From the NCBI GenBank assembly GCA_958295785.1, contig OY282377.1:2804394-2868393 (forward strand): a stretch of 64,000 bases of DNA. Reading direction: 5' to 3'. Position numbers and translations under genes: made by a program. The notes under the pieces are model-generated. The model saw nothing but the letters and a program-made list of their open reading frames with translations. It had not been told where the DNA came from and did no database searches. Every line of letters begins with the position of its first letter. Within the stretch, counting starts at the first letter, position 1. Shown piece after piece: positions 15,871-24,661 of the stretch. The DNA comes from an uncultured Latescibacterota bacterium (GTDB taxonomy: Bacteria; Latescibacterota; UBA2968).

Positions 15871-17040
15871 ATGCCCAACTCGAATCCACCAGTCTTGCGG
15901 ATCAGCGAGATGAACACACAGACTGAAAATGGCGGCCTGTCTGACCGAGACGTGTTGACAGCAGGCCCGAAATACAACGAGCCGCCCAAGAAGACGCGCA
16001 TCAGATGGTATCGTTGCCGCGTCACCCGCGAGGCGTTGCGCGAACTCAACAGGCGGAGCGATTTCTTTGGCTCTGCCCAAACGCTCGGTTTTTTGGGCGT
16101 GTTGGTTGCTGGTGCGGGCGCGGCCATATACGCATCGCGCCATTGGCCGTGGTACATCACCGCGCTGCTGGTCTTCATCAACGGTCACTTTTGGCATTTT
16201 TCGGTCAATGGCTTTCACGAACTGGTACACGATTCGGTCTTCAAAACCCGGTGGCTCAATCGCTTCTCGCTTCGGATTTTGTCCTTTTTGGGCTGGCACA
16301 ACCACCATCTGTTTTGGGCGAGTCACACCGAACATCACAAATACACCCTGCATCCGCCCGACGATGGAGAAGTGGTCTTGCCACAACAAATCGACCTCAA
16401 AGGGCTTTGGAAGCGGGGCGTTGTGAATTACAAGTATCCCTATACCCTGCTCAAGGAGAAGTTTCGGAACTTCACGGGTTATATCAACGCGAAAAATTCC
16501 TGGATCGGGGTGCTCTTTCCGGAAAGCGATCCAGAACGGCGGCGCGCCTATACGCGGTGGGAGCGCGTCTTGCTGATCGGCCATCTCCTAATCGCGGGCG
16601 CGTCCGTGGCGTTTGGATATTGGATCGTCCCGCTGGTCATCACATTTCCCAAGATGTTCGGGTCATGGCTGCACTTTCTCTGCAATTCCTCTCAGCACGT
16701 CGGGTTGCAAGACAAAGTGCCGGATTTTCGCCTCTGCTGCCGCACGATCTACCTCAACCCCTTGCTCCAATTTCTCTATTGGCACATGAATTATCACACC
16801 GAGCACCACATGTACGCCGCGGTGCCGTGTTACAAACTCGGGCGCCTGCACAGGCTGATCAAACACGAGATGCCCGATTGCCCCAAAGGCTTGCGCGAAA
16901 CCTGGAGGCAAATCGCCGAGATATTGGAGCGACAGGCACGGGAGCCGGGGTATCAGTACGTTGCCAAACTACCGGGAAAAGCAACCACAGATGAACACAG
17001 GCATGTCCCCGCGGGTGTAAGCGGGGATGAACGCGGATGA
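15871..17040 (+). CDS. Membrane fatty-acid desaturase/hydroxylase family protein
   Basis: 389 residues. It has the three His boxes of the membrane di-iron desaturase family: H-E-L-V-H-D (near residue 115), H-T-E-H-H (near 152) and a second H-T-E-H-H near 310. Four hydrophobic segments lie between them. Such enzymes insert a double bond or hydroxyl into acyl chains using O2 and a ferredoxin or cytochrome donor. The start at 15871 is 3 bases after the ygiT-like stop; an internal ATG at 15910 is an alternative. The last ~20 residues are read from low-complexity intergenic sequence and probably extend the natural C-terminus. Confidence 0.88.
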   Translation: MPNSNPPVLRISEMNTQTENGGLSDRDVLTAGPKYNEPPKKTRIRWYRCRVTREALRELNRRSDFFGSAQTLGFLGVLVAGAGAAIYASRHWPWYITALLVFINGHFWHFSVNGFHELVHDSVFKTRWLNRFSLRILSFLGWHNHHLFWASHTEHHKYTLHPPDDGEVVLPQQIDLKGLWKRGVVNYKYPYTLLKEKFRNFTGYINAKNSWIGVLFPESDPERRRAYTRWERVLLIGHLLIAGASVAFGYWIVPLVITFPKMFGSWLHFLCNSSQHVGLQDKVPDFRLCCRTIYLNPLLQFLYWHMNYHTEHHMYAAVPCYKLGRLHRLIKHEMPDCPKGLRETWRQIAEILERQAREPGYQYVAKLPGKATTDEHRHVPAGVSGDERG

Positions 17041-17119
17041 AAGACGAGAGACAAAAAAACGAGAGACAAGAAGCAAAACGGGAAAGGCAAAAGTCACTGG
17101 ATTTTGACCCCTGCTTTAA

Positions 17120-17231
17120 GAGTCCCTAACAGAAAGCGTTGCCCTGGATTTGTGAGAGGCCGCCTTTGAGGCGTACCTGCGGGTGTTCACTCCTCTGTTT
17201 CAGACGCTTGCTTTCTTTATGTGAGGGCTTC
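17120..17231 (+). mobile_element. IS5-derived MITE, copy 3
   Basis: 112 bp, ends GAGTCCCTAACA and TGTGAGGGCTTC (one change in the right terminal repeat). It lies between the desaturase and the decayed channel gene. Confidence 0.85.
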
Positions 17232-17420
17232 AAGGCCGTGCCCACTTCTCGGGGCACCTTGGGGGCGAGGGGCCCTGCTTTTTTGAACTGCCCGAACACA
17301 TTGCGCGCGGGCTTCCAATTTTGTATTTTGTTCGACACTGGCGGTCCCTTTCTCGACTTGGGCCCCGGGAAGCGGAATATATTGCGTGTTCATTTTTTTC
17401 GTGTCGCTTTGGGAACGCGT

Positions 17421-18116
17421 GTGAACCGATCAGCTGACCAAGGACGAGAGGCGAGATTTCGCTTTTCGGATGACAGGTCCCCCTTTCTCGGCCTGTCAGT
17501 GGTTTTTCTTCTTGTGGTGAAGCCGTTGTTGGCGCGCGAAGCGCAGTCCTTGTGCCCTTTCTTTTCTTGTTGGTTATGGCCGTGGTGCTCTGGCCGCTTG
17601 GCCTTGCCAAGGTGCTCTTTGGATTGTGTGTGGTTCTCGGATTGTTGGGGTTTGGATTTTCGTTGTGGATGGATCTGAGGGCCGTTTCAGAGGCCGTATC
17701 TCAAGGGGTTGCGTTGGCCTTGCTCGGTGTTTATGCCTCGTTTTACGGGATATGTCTTGTGGTTTTTTTGGACCGGATTTTCTCTGAGAAGATGATCGCG
17801 GCAGATACCATTCAGGGGGAATTGCCGTCTCATTTCTCAGCGGGTTGTTGTGGGCGTTTTTCTATCCCATCTTGCTCTTGCTCGACCCCGCTGCGATTTC
17901 ATTGCCGGTTCACACATCGGGCGAGTTTTCAGAGTTGATTTATTTTTCCTTTGTCACGCTGACCCCTTTGGGGTACGGAGAGATAACGCCGGTGAGTTGG
18001 ATGGCGCAAAACCTGACCCTGTTGGAAGCCGTTTGGGGCAGACGTATCTGGTGGTGCGGGTTGCTCGCCTGGTGGGCTTGCATTTGAGTGGGGCCGGTCA
18101 ATCGGATCACAAATAG
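17421..18116 (+). pseudogene. Decayed potassium-channel-like gene
   Basis: Segments in all three frames join into one membrane protein. An N-terminal basic part (R-F-R-F-S-D-D-R-S-P-F-L-G-L) starts from a GTG at 17421. Several membrane helices (17552-17800) follow, then a pore loop T-L-T-P-L-G-Y-G-E-I-T-P (~17945-17990) with the GYG selectivity filter, then the last helix ending at the stop at 18114. Frame breaks occur near 17560, in a G5 run at ~17815 and in a T3G4 run at ~18033. The pattern is the two-helix ion-channel domain with extra N-terminal helices. Several homopolymer breaks could be decay or base-calling errors. Confidence 0.65.
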
Positions 18117-18124
18117 GAAGGGTT

Positions 18125-18226
18125 ATGAATGACAGATGGCCTGTTGTGTTTGGCGTTTTCTTTTGGGTGCTCTTATTGACGCCTGACGTTTGTGCTCAAA
18201 GTGAAAAAGAGCACGTCGCTAGCTGA
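18125..18226 (+). CDS. Short signal-peptide-like ORF (33 residues)
   Basis: ATG preceded by GGAAGGG. The first ~25 residues are a hydrophobic secretion signal ending near C-A-Q, followed by eight residues and a stop. It looks like the 5' end of a secreted protein gene whose remainder has been lost. It begins 9 bases after the channel pseudogene. Confidence 0.35.
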   Translation: MNDRWPVVFGVFFWVLLLTPDVCAQSEKEHVAS

Positions 18227-18278
18227 CCTCATTCCCGCATTTGCAATCCATTGAATTTTATCTACCCAAAAAATAAAA

Positions 18279-18313
18279 ACGCCCGGTCATTGTGCGACTG
18301 GGCGTTATTTTGC
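18279..18313. terminator. Terminator-like hairpin
   Basis: Arms ACGCCCGGTC and GACTGGGCGT with TATTTT on the plus side and an A-rich left flank, so it could act in either direction. Confidence 0.55.
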
Positions 18314-18326
18314 TCGATTTGCGTGA

Positions 18327-18692
18327 TCACTCGGTGCTTGGCTCGGTGTCTGTCAATGATGCGGTTGTTGGGGCGTTTGAGGGTTTGGCGAAAAAGTCGG
18401 GGATGGCAACAACGGGTTCTCCGAGGGACAGACGCATGCGCGCGTCCTGCATGCAGCATGCGGGTTCGTCGGCGCAGGGCGCGGTGCGATTGTTTGAAGC
18501 ACAAAGAAAATGGGATGGCAGATTTGGTTTGGCTCTTGTAAGAGTCGGAACAGACCTTATTTTCCGTCCCGTCCCCCTCGGCACAACTATATCGCCCTGC
18601 AAGACATAGACATCATGAGCAATATCAGGAGCATGAACCTCATTCAATACATTCTGAAAAACCCCCTCATAACGCGCCACAGAAGCCGGCAC
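18327..18692 (-). pseudogene. Possible remnant of an unknown gene
   Basis: A minus-strand frame has protein-like composition in its first ~60 residues (P-A-S-V-A-R-Y-E-G-V-F-Q, then a D-V-Y-V-L-Q-G-D-I-V-V-P-R-G-T-G-R-K segment). Related sequence continues upstream to about 18770 in another frame, implying a frameshift. No family recognised. It lies in an AT-rich patch. Confidence 0.3.
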
Positions 18693-18814
18693 CCTATGAG
18701 GTTCATTTGTCTCAAGCGACTCATAGACTTGCCAACCTTATGTTTCAAATCCGCTATCATATCCGCCATTATAGATCGCCTTTCTATTCACCAATCACCA
18801 TCTCATAAACAAGA

Positions 18815-19195
18815 TCAGATCCCATCATAGATAGACTTCTCGCCCCCATCCGTCAACTTATCCCACAATATCAAAATCTTCCAAGCATCATCCCTCTCAT
18901 GTCCTAAATCCATCAATCCCTTGACCAAACGCTTCCGCCAATACAAACTTTCCCTCTTCTCTCCATTTTTCTTTGTTACAAATATCTGCTTTCCATCCAA
19001 CACTGCAAGCACTTTTCTCTGCAAAAGCAACTCTCTAATACGTCCATCCTCATTTCCCTTTTTTCCTTTCACCGCCAAATCTAAAACCCGTGACAACAAC
19101 CACCCCTTCATCATCCCCTGCATCCCTCCCAACATCCCCCGCTCATCCTTATCGCCTCCATCTGACGCCTCAACAACACCCAATGTCCGTCTCAC
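18815..19195 (-). CDS. Hypothetical protein in an AT-rich patch
   Basis: 126 residues, hydrophilic and Lys/Arg-rich, with an internal segment G-K-Q-I-F-V-T-K-K-N-G. Base composition is clearly more AT-rich than the neighbours, suggesting different origin. No ribosome site or family recognised, and the start is arbitrary. Confidence 0.35.
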   Translation of the reverse strand: MRRTLGVVEASDGGDKDERGMLGGMQGMMKGWLLSRVLDLAVKGKKGNEDGRIRELLLQRKVLAVLDGKQIFVTKKNGEKRESLYWRKRLVKGLMDLGHERDDAWKILILWDKLTDGGEKSIYDGI

Positions 19196-19223
19196 AATGC
19201 ACCGCCATTTTCTTATACAACAA

Positions 19224-19525
19224 AAGGCAATAGACTATCGCCTTTTCACAAAATTTTTGGAGCAGACAGAGCGATTGTCGGGATGGCTTCCTTCTACCCT
19301 ATAGTGAAAAAACGACCGAAAAATCGAAATTATACAGACTTTACTGCTTATTTTTTTCTGACAGGCACCTCCCGATCATGCCCGTCAGAAAATCCAAATC
19401 ATGCCCGTCAGAAAATCCAAATCATGCCCGTCAGAAAATCCAAATCATGCCCGTCAGAAAATCCAAATCATGCCCGTCAGAAAATCCAAAACGCAATGAA
19501 TCTGACACCTACCATGATACCTAAA
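19224..19525. repeat. Repeat family B, copy 2
   Basis: Same landmarks as 1390-1600. It differs mainly by amplification of one internal unit into a tandem array (19375-19489). The region from 19526 to 19786 shows no credible gene. Confidence 0.7.
19375..19489. repeat. Tandem repeat, 5 x 23 bp
   Basis: Five identical head-to-tail units beginning ATCATGCCCGTCAG, period 23 bp, no spacers. The sister copy of repeat B at 1390-1600 has a single unit. Not CRISPR, as there are no spacers. Confidence 0.95.
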
Positions 19526-19786
19526 AAAACAAATATATCGCCGTTCACTTTCAACAACAGACAGATAACATTTTTGCTTTTTGCATCTCTCGATGAGACA
19601 GGGCCTATCTTTGGCGGGTTTGACCGGCGTCAATGGCCGAGGAAATGCACAAGAAAACAAACTCGACATCATCACCAAAACCCCCAACCAACCCCATCTC
19701 GAACACAATCCTTTACCCCAACAACAATTCTTTACCTTCAAGACGATTATTCCCCACAAAACTTGACGCTCCTTGATCTACACGCT

Positions 19787-20209
19787 TTAACGGAGATTTC
19801 CCATACCGAGTATAACAGGCCACACAAAAATCGTTCCCAAGGGATGCGACTGCAACACGTCCGTCAGCGCACGGCGCGCCATGCCCTGAACGAGCCCCTG
19901 CATCTGGCCGGCCGGCCGGCGCGATGATCGCGCAATGTAGATCGCAGTACCCATTGGGTACAGGAACTCGCGACGGAGGTCTTTTTCGCTCCCCTGTGAA
20001 TCGCTTTCTTTGAGGGCGCCAAAAATGGCGATCCCTTTATGCCCTGCGTCTATTGCCGCTTGTGCGGCTTTTACGGCACGCTCGGCTTCCAACAACAAGG
20101 GCGCGGCCATTAAGGGGTAGATTACCCCTTCAGAGGTTACCAGCGTGGACAATTCAGGGGGCATGCGATCCGTTTCGATTGCGTTCACGCTCGTTAGGGG
20201 ATTTGCCAT
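19787..20209 (-). pseudogene. Truncated lon: N-terminal LON domain only
   Basis: 140 residues against about 800 for Lon protease. The start (ATG 20209 with AGGAG upstream) is intact. The protein matches the LON substrate-binding domain: a V-I-Y-P-L-M-A-A-P-L-L-L-E-A-E-R-A segment, then K-G-I-A-I-F-G and M-G-T-A-I-Y-I-A-R-S. The reading leaves the family about 15 residues before the stop, where AT-rich, repeat-bearing DNA begins. The AAA+ and protease domains are not present downstream. Known bacterial Lon needs those domains, so this fragment cannot be a protease. Confidence 0.7.
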
Positions 20210-20342
20210 GACATAGACTCCTCTCCGAATGCGAGCCGATCTCGCGCGCTGGCGTGAGTCAGAATGGCAGTTGGGGCGCGCTTTGTATGATATGATTTCA
20301 CGCTGGAAACGCATGGGGCGTTTCGCTATATGGATGGGGTCT

Positions 20343-20757
20343 TATACCCATTTGATTTTTCTTTGTCCGTCTCCTGCCTCCCATCAGGGAGGCAGGAGAA
20401 ATGAGGAACAGACGCTCCGTAGAGATCATGCGGTGCTTGTCTCAAGCGTTGGGTTCTGCCTCCTCGTGGGTTGCCTTCGATGCGTTGGCTACGCCTGTGC
20501 CTACGGCGTGCGGCGACCTCCTTTTTTTCTACAGCAAAAAAAGGAAGCAAAAAATGCCGCTCTCATGCGCCGAGGGGGGCTCTGCACAGCGCAAAGCGCT
20601 TTGCGGGTCGCACACCATGCGCTGGCCTGCGAGGTGGGGTGCAAGAGGGAGGTGGGTTGCGAGACGGCCTTGCGCGCTGTGCGCGATGGTTTTATCGGAG
20701 GGTCTTTTGGGATGGCCTTTTTGCCATGGCTTTTCTGAATGCCTAGGTAACGTCAAA
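20343..20757. repeat. Repeat family A, copy 3 (3' truncated)
   Basis: Begins near ATACCCATTTGATTTTT and follows the family consensus, including the hairpin at about 20518-20546, but stops before the CATATCGCATCACATGAGG segment. The 240 bases after it hold a palindrome and a promoter but no gene. Confidence 0.72.
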
Positions 20758-20782
20758 TGACGACAGGCTGACCGCTGACTGA

Positions 20783-20809
20783 GGACAGGCACAGGGGCCT
20801 GTCCCTACG
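20783..20809. repeat. Dispersed palindrome, type II
   Basis: GGACAGGCACAGGGGCCTGT followed by CCCTAC, upstream of the respiratory operon. Confidence 0.75.
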
Positions 20810-20901
20810 GGTGATGGGGGTTGGGCGGGCTGACAACTGACCGCTGATTCACCGAGCAAAACTGATAACAGCGAACAGTTTTTTTCCGAGAAACTTATTG
20901 C

Positions 20902-20929
20902 TTGACTCGTAAAAGTATTCCTGTATATT
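20902..20929 (+). promoter_or_regulatory. Sigma-70-type promoter of the act-cox operon
   Basis: TTGACT and TATATT with a 16-base spacer, about 70 bases before the actA start. It is the only good promoter seen ahead of the 12-kb operon. Confidence 0.6.
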
Positions 20930-20999
20930 AGGCTCCGCTTATACACAACCCAATTTCATTTTTGGTGCGTATCATCTCAATTTTTAGGGTCTCCATCAC

Positions 21000-21668
21000 A
21001 TGGCGCAGCTTTTTCCGCGTGGTAGCAACGCATTTGCCAGAGTCAGCATTGTCGCGGTTCTGGTTGTCGTTGGAACGGGCCTCTCCATTTTGCTCAACAC
21101 CAACCGATTGCACTACACAACCGATGTTCAGGTTGCCAAAAAACAACCCGTTCCCTTTAGCCACAAGCACCATGTGACGGGCGTGGGCATCGATTGTCGA
21201 TATTGTCACACCTCGGTTGAAGAATCCTCTTTTGCCAATATCCCTCCTGTTGAAACCTGCATGACCTGCCATTCCCAGATCTGGACGGAAAGCCCGCTTC
21301 TCGAACCCATCCGCGAAAGTTATCGCATGGGCAACCCCATCGAATGGGTGCGCGTTCACGACCTCCCCGATTTTGTCTATTTCAATCACAGCATTCACGT
21401 CCACAAAGGCATTGGTTGCCAGACCTGTCACGGGCAGGTCGATCAAATGCCCCTGATGTGGAAGGTGAACACCCTCAACATGGAATGGTGCTTGGAATGT
21501 CACCGGGCACCCGAGAAATTTGTGCGGCCCCGCGAAGAGGTTTTCAACATGACGTGGAAACCCACTGACGAACAGGGCCATGCGGTCTCTCAAGTCGCGC
21601 TGGGCGCGCAATTGATCAAAGAATACGATATCAACCCTTCTACGGATTGCTCGACATGTCATCGATGA
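21000..21668 (+). CDS. actA: Alternative complex III subunit A, pentahaem cytochrome c
   Basis: 222 residues: one N-terminal membrane helix (~14-32), then five C-x-x-C-H haem sites at about residues 66, 87, 140, 164 and 217, the expected number for ActA. Extra His residues (F-S-H-K-H-H, N-H-S-I-H-V-H) are likely distal ligands. The protein faces the periplasm and relays electrons from quinol oxidation towards the terminal oxidase. The stop overlaps possible actB starts, so the two are translationally linked. The ribosome site is weak (AGGGTCT). Confidence 0.93.
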   Translation: MAQLFPRGSNAFARVSIVAVLVVVGTGLSILLNTNRLHYTTDVQVAKKQPVPFSHKHHVTGVGIDCRYCHTSVEESSFANIPPVETCMTCHSQIWTESPLLEPIRESYRMGNPIEWVRVHDLPDFVYFNHSIHVHKGIGCQTCHGQVDQMPLMWKVNTLNMEWCLECHRAPEKFVRPREEVFNMTWKPTDEQGHAVSQVALGAQLIKEYDINPSTDCSTCHR

Positions 21669-24661
21669 CACGCAAAGCACACAAAAACGGTTTGGACCTC
21701 TCTGCGATTCGAGAACGCCTGGCCCAAAATGAGGGCCGGGATTATTGGCGCAGCTTGAACGAGTTGGCCGATACGGAAGCGTTTCGCAACTATTTGCACC
21801 GCGAGTTTCCCGAAGGTGCTTCCGAATGGGGCGACAAAGTCGGTCGCCGCAAATTTTTGCAGGTGATGGGCGCGTCTCTGGCTTTTGCCGGTTTGACCTC
21901 TTGCACGCGCCAGCCCCCGGAAAAAATCGTTCCGTATGTGCGTGCGCCCGAGCAGTTGATCCCCGGAAAACCCCTGTTTTTCGCTTCGGCCCTGTCTCAA
22001 GGCGGATTCGCGCGCGGCGTGTTGGTCGAAAGCCATGCGGGGCGACCGACCAAGATAGAGGGCAACCCGATCCATCCGGCGACCCTCAGAGAGGGCGATG
22101 CGACTTTTGGGCCTGTGGATGCGATAACGCAAGCGCAGATACTCGATCTCTACGATCCGGACCGCACGCAGGTGCCCGTGGGAAATGGACGCGCGAGCAC
22201 ATGGACGCGGTTTTCCGCCGCGCTTGCGACCGAGGTGGCGAAATTCGATTTGGATCAGGGTGCGGGATTGCGCTTGTTGACGGAAACCGTGACCTCGCCC
22301 GTGTTGACCGCCCAGATTCAATTGCTCTTGGACAAATATCCCAATGCCAGATGGCACCAATTTGAGCCGGGCACGCACGACAATGTGCGCGAAGGTGCGA
22401 GGATGGCGTTTGGCGAGGGGGTCGAAACGCAGTATCACTTTGACAAAGCCAAGCGCGTTTTGTCATTGGACGCGGATTTTACGGCGTGCGGCGCGGCGAG
22501 TGTTCGGCATGCGCGGCACTTCGCGCTCGGGCGGCAAGTTGTTGACGGTCAAAAGGCCGAGATGAATCGGCTCTACGTGGTCGAGTCCACGCCGTCCAAT
22601 ACCGGGGCCGTGGCGGATCACCGCCTGCCGATGAAGGCGAGTCAGGTTGAGGGCTTTGCGCGGGCCGTGGCGGTTGCGCTGGGCATTGAGGTGCCGGGGG
22701 CCAATGCTGCCGGACGCGATGCGTGGCTCAACGCGCTGGTCAAAGACTTGCAGGCACATCGCGGCGCGTGTCTGGTCATTGCCGGAGCGCATCAACCACC
22801 TGCGGTTCACGCGCTCGTACACGCGATCAACAACGCGCTGAGTGGTGTGGGTAAAACCGTGACATATACGGATCCCGTGGAAGCCGAACCGACCAATCAA
22901 TACGCTTCCCTCGTGGATTTGGCCTTGGATATGGCCGAGGGCAGGGTTTCTACGCTCATCGTTTTGGGTGGGAATCCGGTTTACAACGCGCCTGCAGATC
23001 TCAATTTTGCCGATGCGTATCAAAAGGTAGCCATGCGCGTTCACTTGGGCCAATCCCAAAATGAAACCGCGCGATTGTCCCATTGGCATTTGCCCGAAGC
23101 CCACGCCTTGGAAGCATGGGGCGATGTGCGCGCTTTTGATGGCACGGTGTCGATTGTACAGCCGTTGATCGAGCCGCTCTACGGGGGCAAGTCGCGTGCG
23201 GAGTTGGTGGCGATGATGCTCGGGGACGGGCGTGCGAATTACGACCGGGTCAAGGAATACTGGCAGGAACAGTACAAGGGTGGGGATTTTGCAACTGCGT
23301 GGCAGACGTGGTTACACGATGGAATCGTCGCGGATACGGCTTTGCCCGTGCGTTCTGCGCGCTTGACCGGAAATTACGGCGCGCCATCGCCTGTGGGCGA
23401 GGGCCTCGAAGTGAGCTTTCGGTTGGATCCCACGATTGGCGATGGGCGATATGCCAACAACGGCTGGTTGCAGGAATTGCCCAAGCCCCATACGCGCCTG
23501 ACGTGGGATAATGCGGCTTTAATCGCGCCGGCAACGGCTGAGGCGATGGGGCTTCAAAATGGCGATGTGGTCAATTTGAGCGCGAATGATCGGTCGATAA
23601 AAACGCCGGTTTGGATCGCGCCGGGCCATCCTGTCGATGCGGTGACAGTGCATCTCGGGTTTGGGCGCACGGTTGCCGGGCGCGTGGGCAATGGCGTGGG
23701 TTTCAATGCGTACGCGCTCCAAACATCAAACTCGCCGTGGCTCGCTACGGGCGCGTCTATGACCAAGACCGGTCAGACGTATGATTTGGCCTGCACGCAG
23801 GATCACCACAGCATGGAAGGCCGCGCTTTGGTGCGCTCGGGCACAGTGGATGAATACGAAGGCAATCCGCACTTTGTGCATGAAATGGGGCACGAGCCCG
23901 GCCCGGAGGCCAACTTTTTTGACGGGGTTCACGACAACGAGGGCAAGGCCTGGGGCATGGCGATTGATCTGAATGCGTGCAATGGTTGCAATGCCTGTAC
24001 CGTGGCCTGCCAGTCGGAAAACAACATCCCGGTGGTGGGCAAAGAACAGGTGCTCAATGGGCGCGAAATGCACTGGATTCGCATCGACCGATACTACAAG
24101 GGCGATTTGGACAATCCCGAACTCTACAACCAGCCCGTGCCCTGCATGCAGTGCGAGAACGCGCCGTGCGAACTCGTCTGTCCGGTCGGCGCGACCGTAC
24201 ACAGCGCAGAGGGCCTCAACGACATGGCCTACAACCGCTGCGTGGGCACGCGGTATTGTTCCAACAACTGCCCGTACAAGGTGCGGCGGTTCAATTTTCT
24301 GCATTATACCGACGAAGAAACGCCCAGTTTCAAGCTACAGCGCAATCCCAATGTCACTGTGCGCGGTCGCGGCGTGATGGAAAAATGCACCTATTGCGTA
24401 CAGCGCATCAGCGCGGCGCGCATCGAGGCCAAGGTCGATGATCGCGAGTTGAAAGATGGCGATATTACCACCGCTTGCCAAGGCGCGTGCCCCACAGATG
24501 CCATTGTGTTTGGCGATATCAAAGACCCCAATAGCCGCGTTGCCAAGCTCAAAGCCCAACAGAGAAATTACGGCATTTTGACCGAGTTGAATACCAAACC
24601 GCGCACCACGTATTTGGCGCGGTTGACCAACCCCAATCCGGAGATCGCACAGCATGGGTAG
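21656..24661 (+). CDS. actB: Alternative complex III subunit B, molybdopterin-like/iron-sulfur fusion
   Basis: About 1001 residues. A Tat-type motif R-R-K-F-L-Q near residue 64 suggests export of the folded subunit. The central ~650 residues resemble molybdopterin oxidoreductases; in characterised ActB no cofactor is bound. The C-terminal ~230 residues form a ferredoxin-like domain with four Cys clusters: C-N-G-C-N-A-C (~775), C-M-Q-C-x4-C-x3-C-P (~830), C-V-G-T-R-Y-C-x3-C-P (~862) and C-T-Y-C with C-Q-G-A-C-P (~911 and 941). That fits three [4Fe-4S] and one [3Fe-4S] centre. Possible starts are TTG 21647, ATG 21656 and ATG 21665; the last gives an ATGA overlap with actA. Confidence 0.93.
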   Translation: MSSMTRKAHKNGLDLSAIRERLAQNEGRDYWRSLNELADTEAFRNYLHREFPEGASEWGDKVGRRKFLQVMGASLAFAGLTSCTRQPPEKIVPYVRAPEQLIPGKPLFFASALSQGGFARGVLVESHAGRPTKIEGNPIHPATLREGDATFGPVDAITQAQILDLYDPDRTQVPVGNGRASTWTRFSAALATEVAKFDLDQGAGLRLLTETVTSPVLTAQIQLLLDKYPNARWHQFEPGTHDNVREGARMAFGEGVETQYHFDKAKRVLSLDADFTACGAASVRHARHFALGRQVVDGQKAEMNRLYVVESTPSNTGAVADHRLPMKASQVEGFARAVAVALGIEVPGANAAGRDAWLNALVKDLQAHRGACLVIAGAHQPPAVHALVHAINNALSGVGKTVTYTDPVEAEPTNQYASLVDLALDMAEGRVSTLIVLGGNPVYNAPADLNFADAYQKVAMRVHLGQSQNETARLSHWHLPEAHALEAWGDVRAFDGTVSIVQPLIEPLYGGKSRAELVAMMLGDGRANYDRVKEYWQEQYKGGDFATAWQTWLHDGIVADTALPVRSARLTGNYGAPSPVGEGLEVSFRLDPTIGDGRYANNGWLQELPKPHTRLTWDNAALIAPATAEAMGLQNGDVVNLSANDRSIKTPVWIAPGHPVDAVTVHLGFGRTVAGRVGNGVGFNAYALQTSNSPWLATGASMTKTGQTYDLACTQDHHSMEGRALVRSGTVDEYEGNPHFVHEMGHEPGPEANFFDGVHDNEGKAWGMAIDLNACNGCNACTVACQSENNIPVVGKEQVLNGREMHWIRIDRYYKGDLDNPELYNQPVPCMQCENAPCELVCPVGATVHSAEGLNDMAYNRCVGTRYCSNNCPYKVRRFNFLHYTDEETPSFKLQRNPNVTVRGRGVMEKCTYCVQRISAARIEAKVDDRELKDGDITTACQGACPTDAIVFGDIKDPNSRVAKLKAQQRNYGILTELNTKPRTTYLARLTNPNPEIAQHG

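Noticed and set aside
19375-19489. CRISPR-like array
   Set aside because: The units are contiguous with no spacers; a simple tandem repeat.
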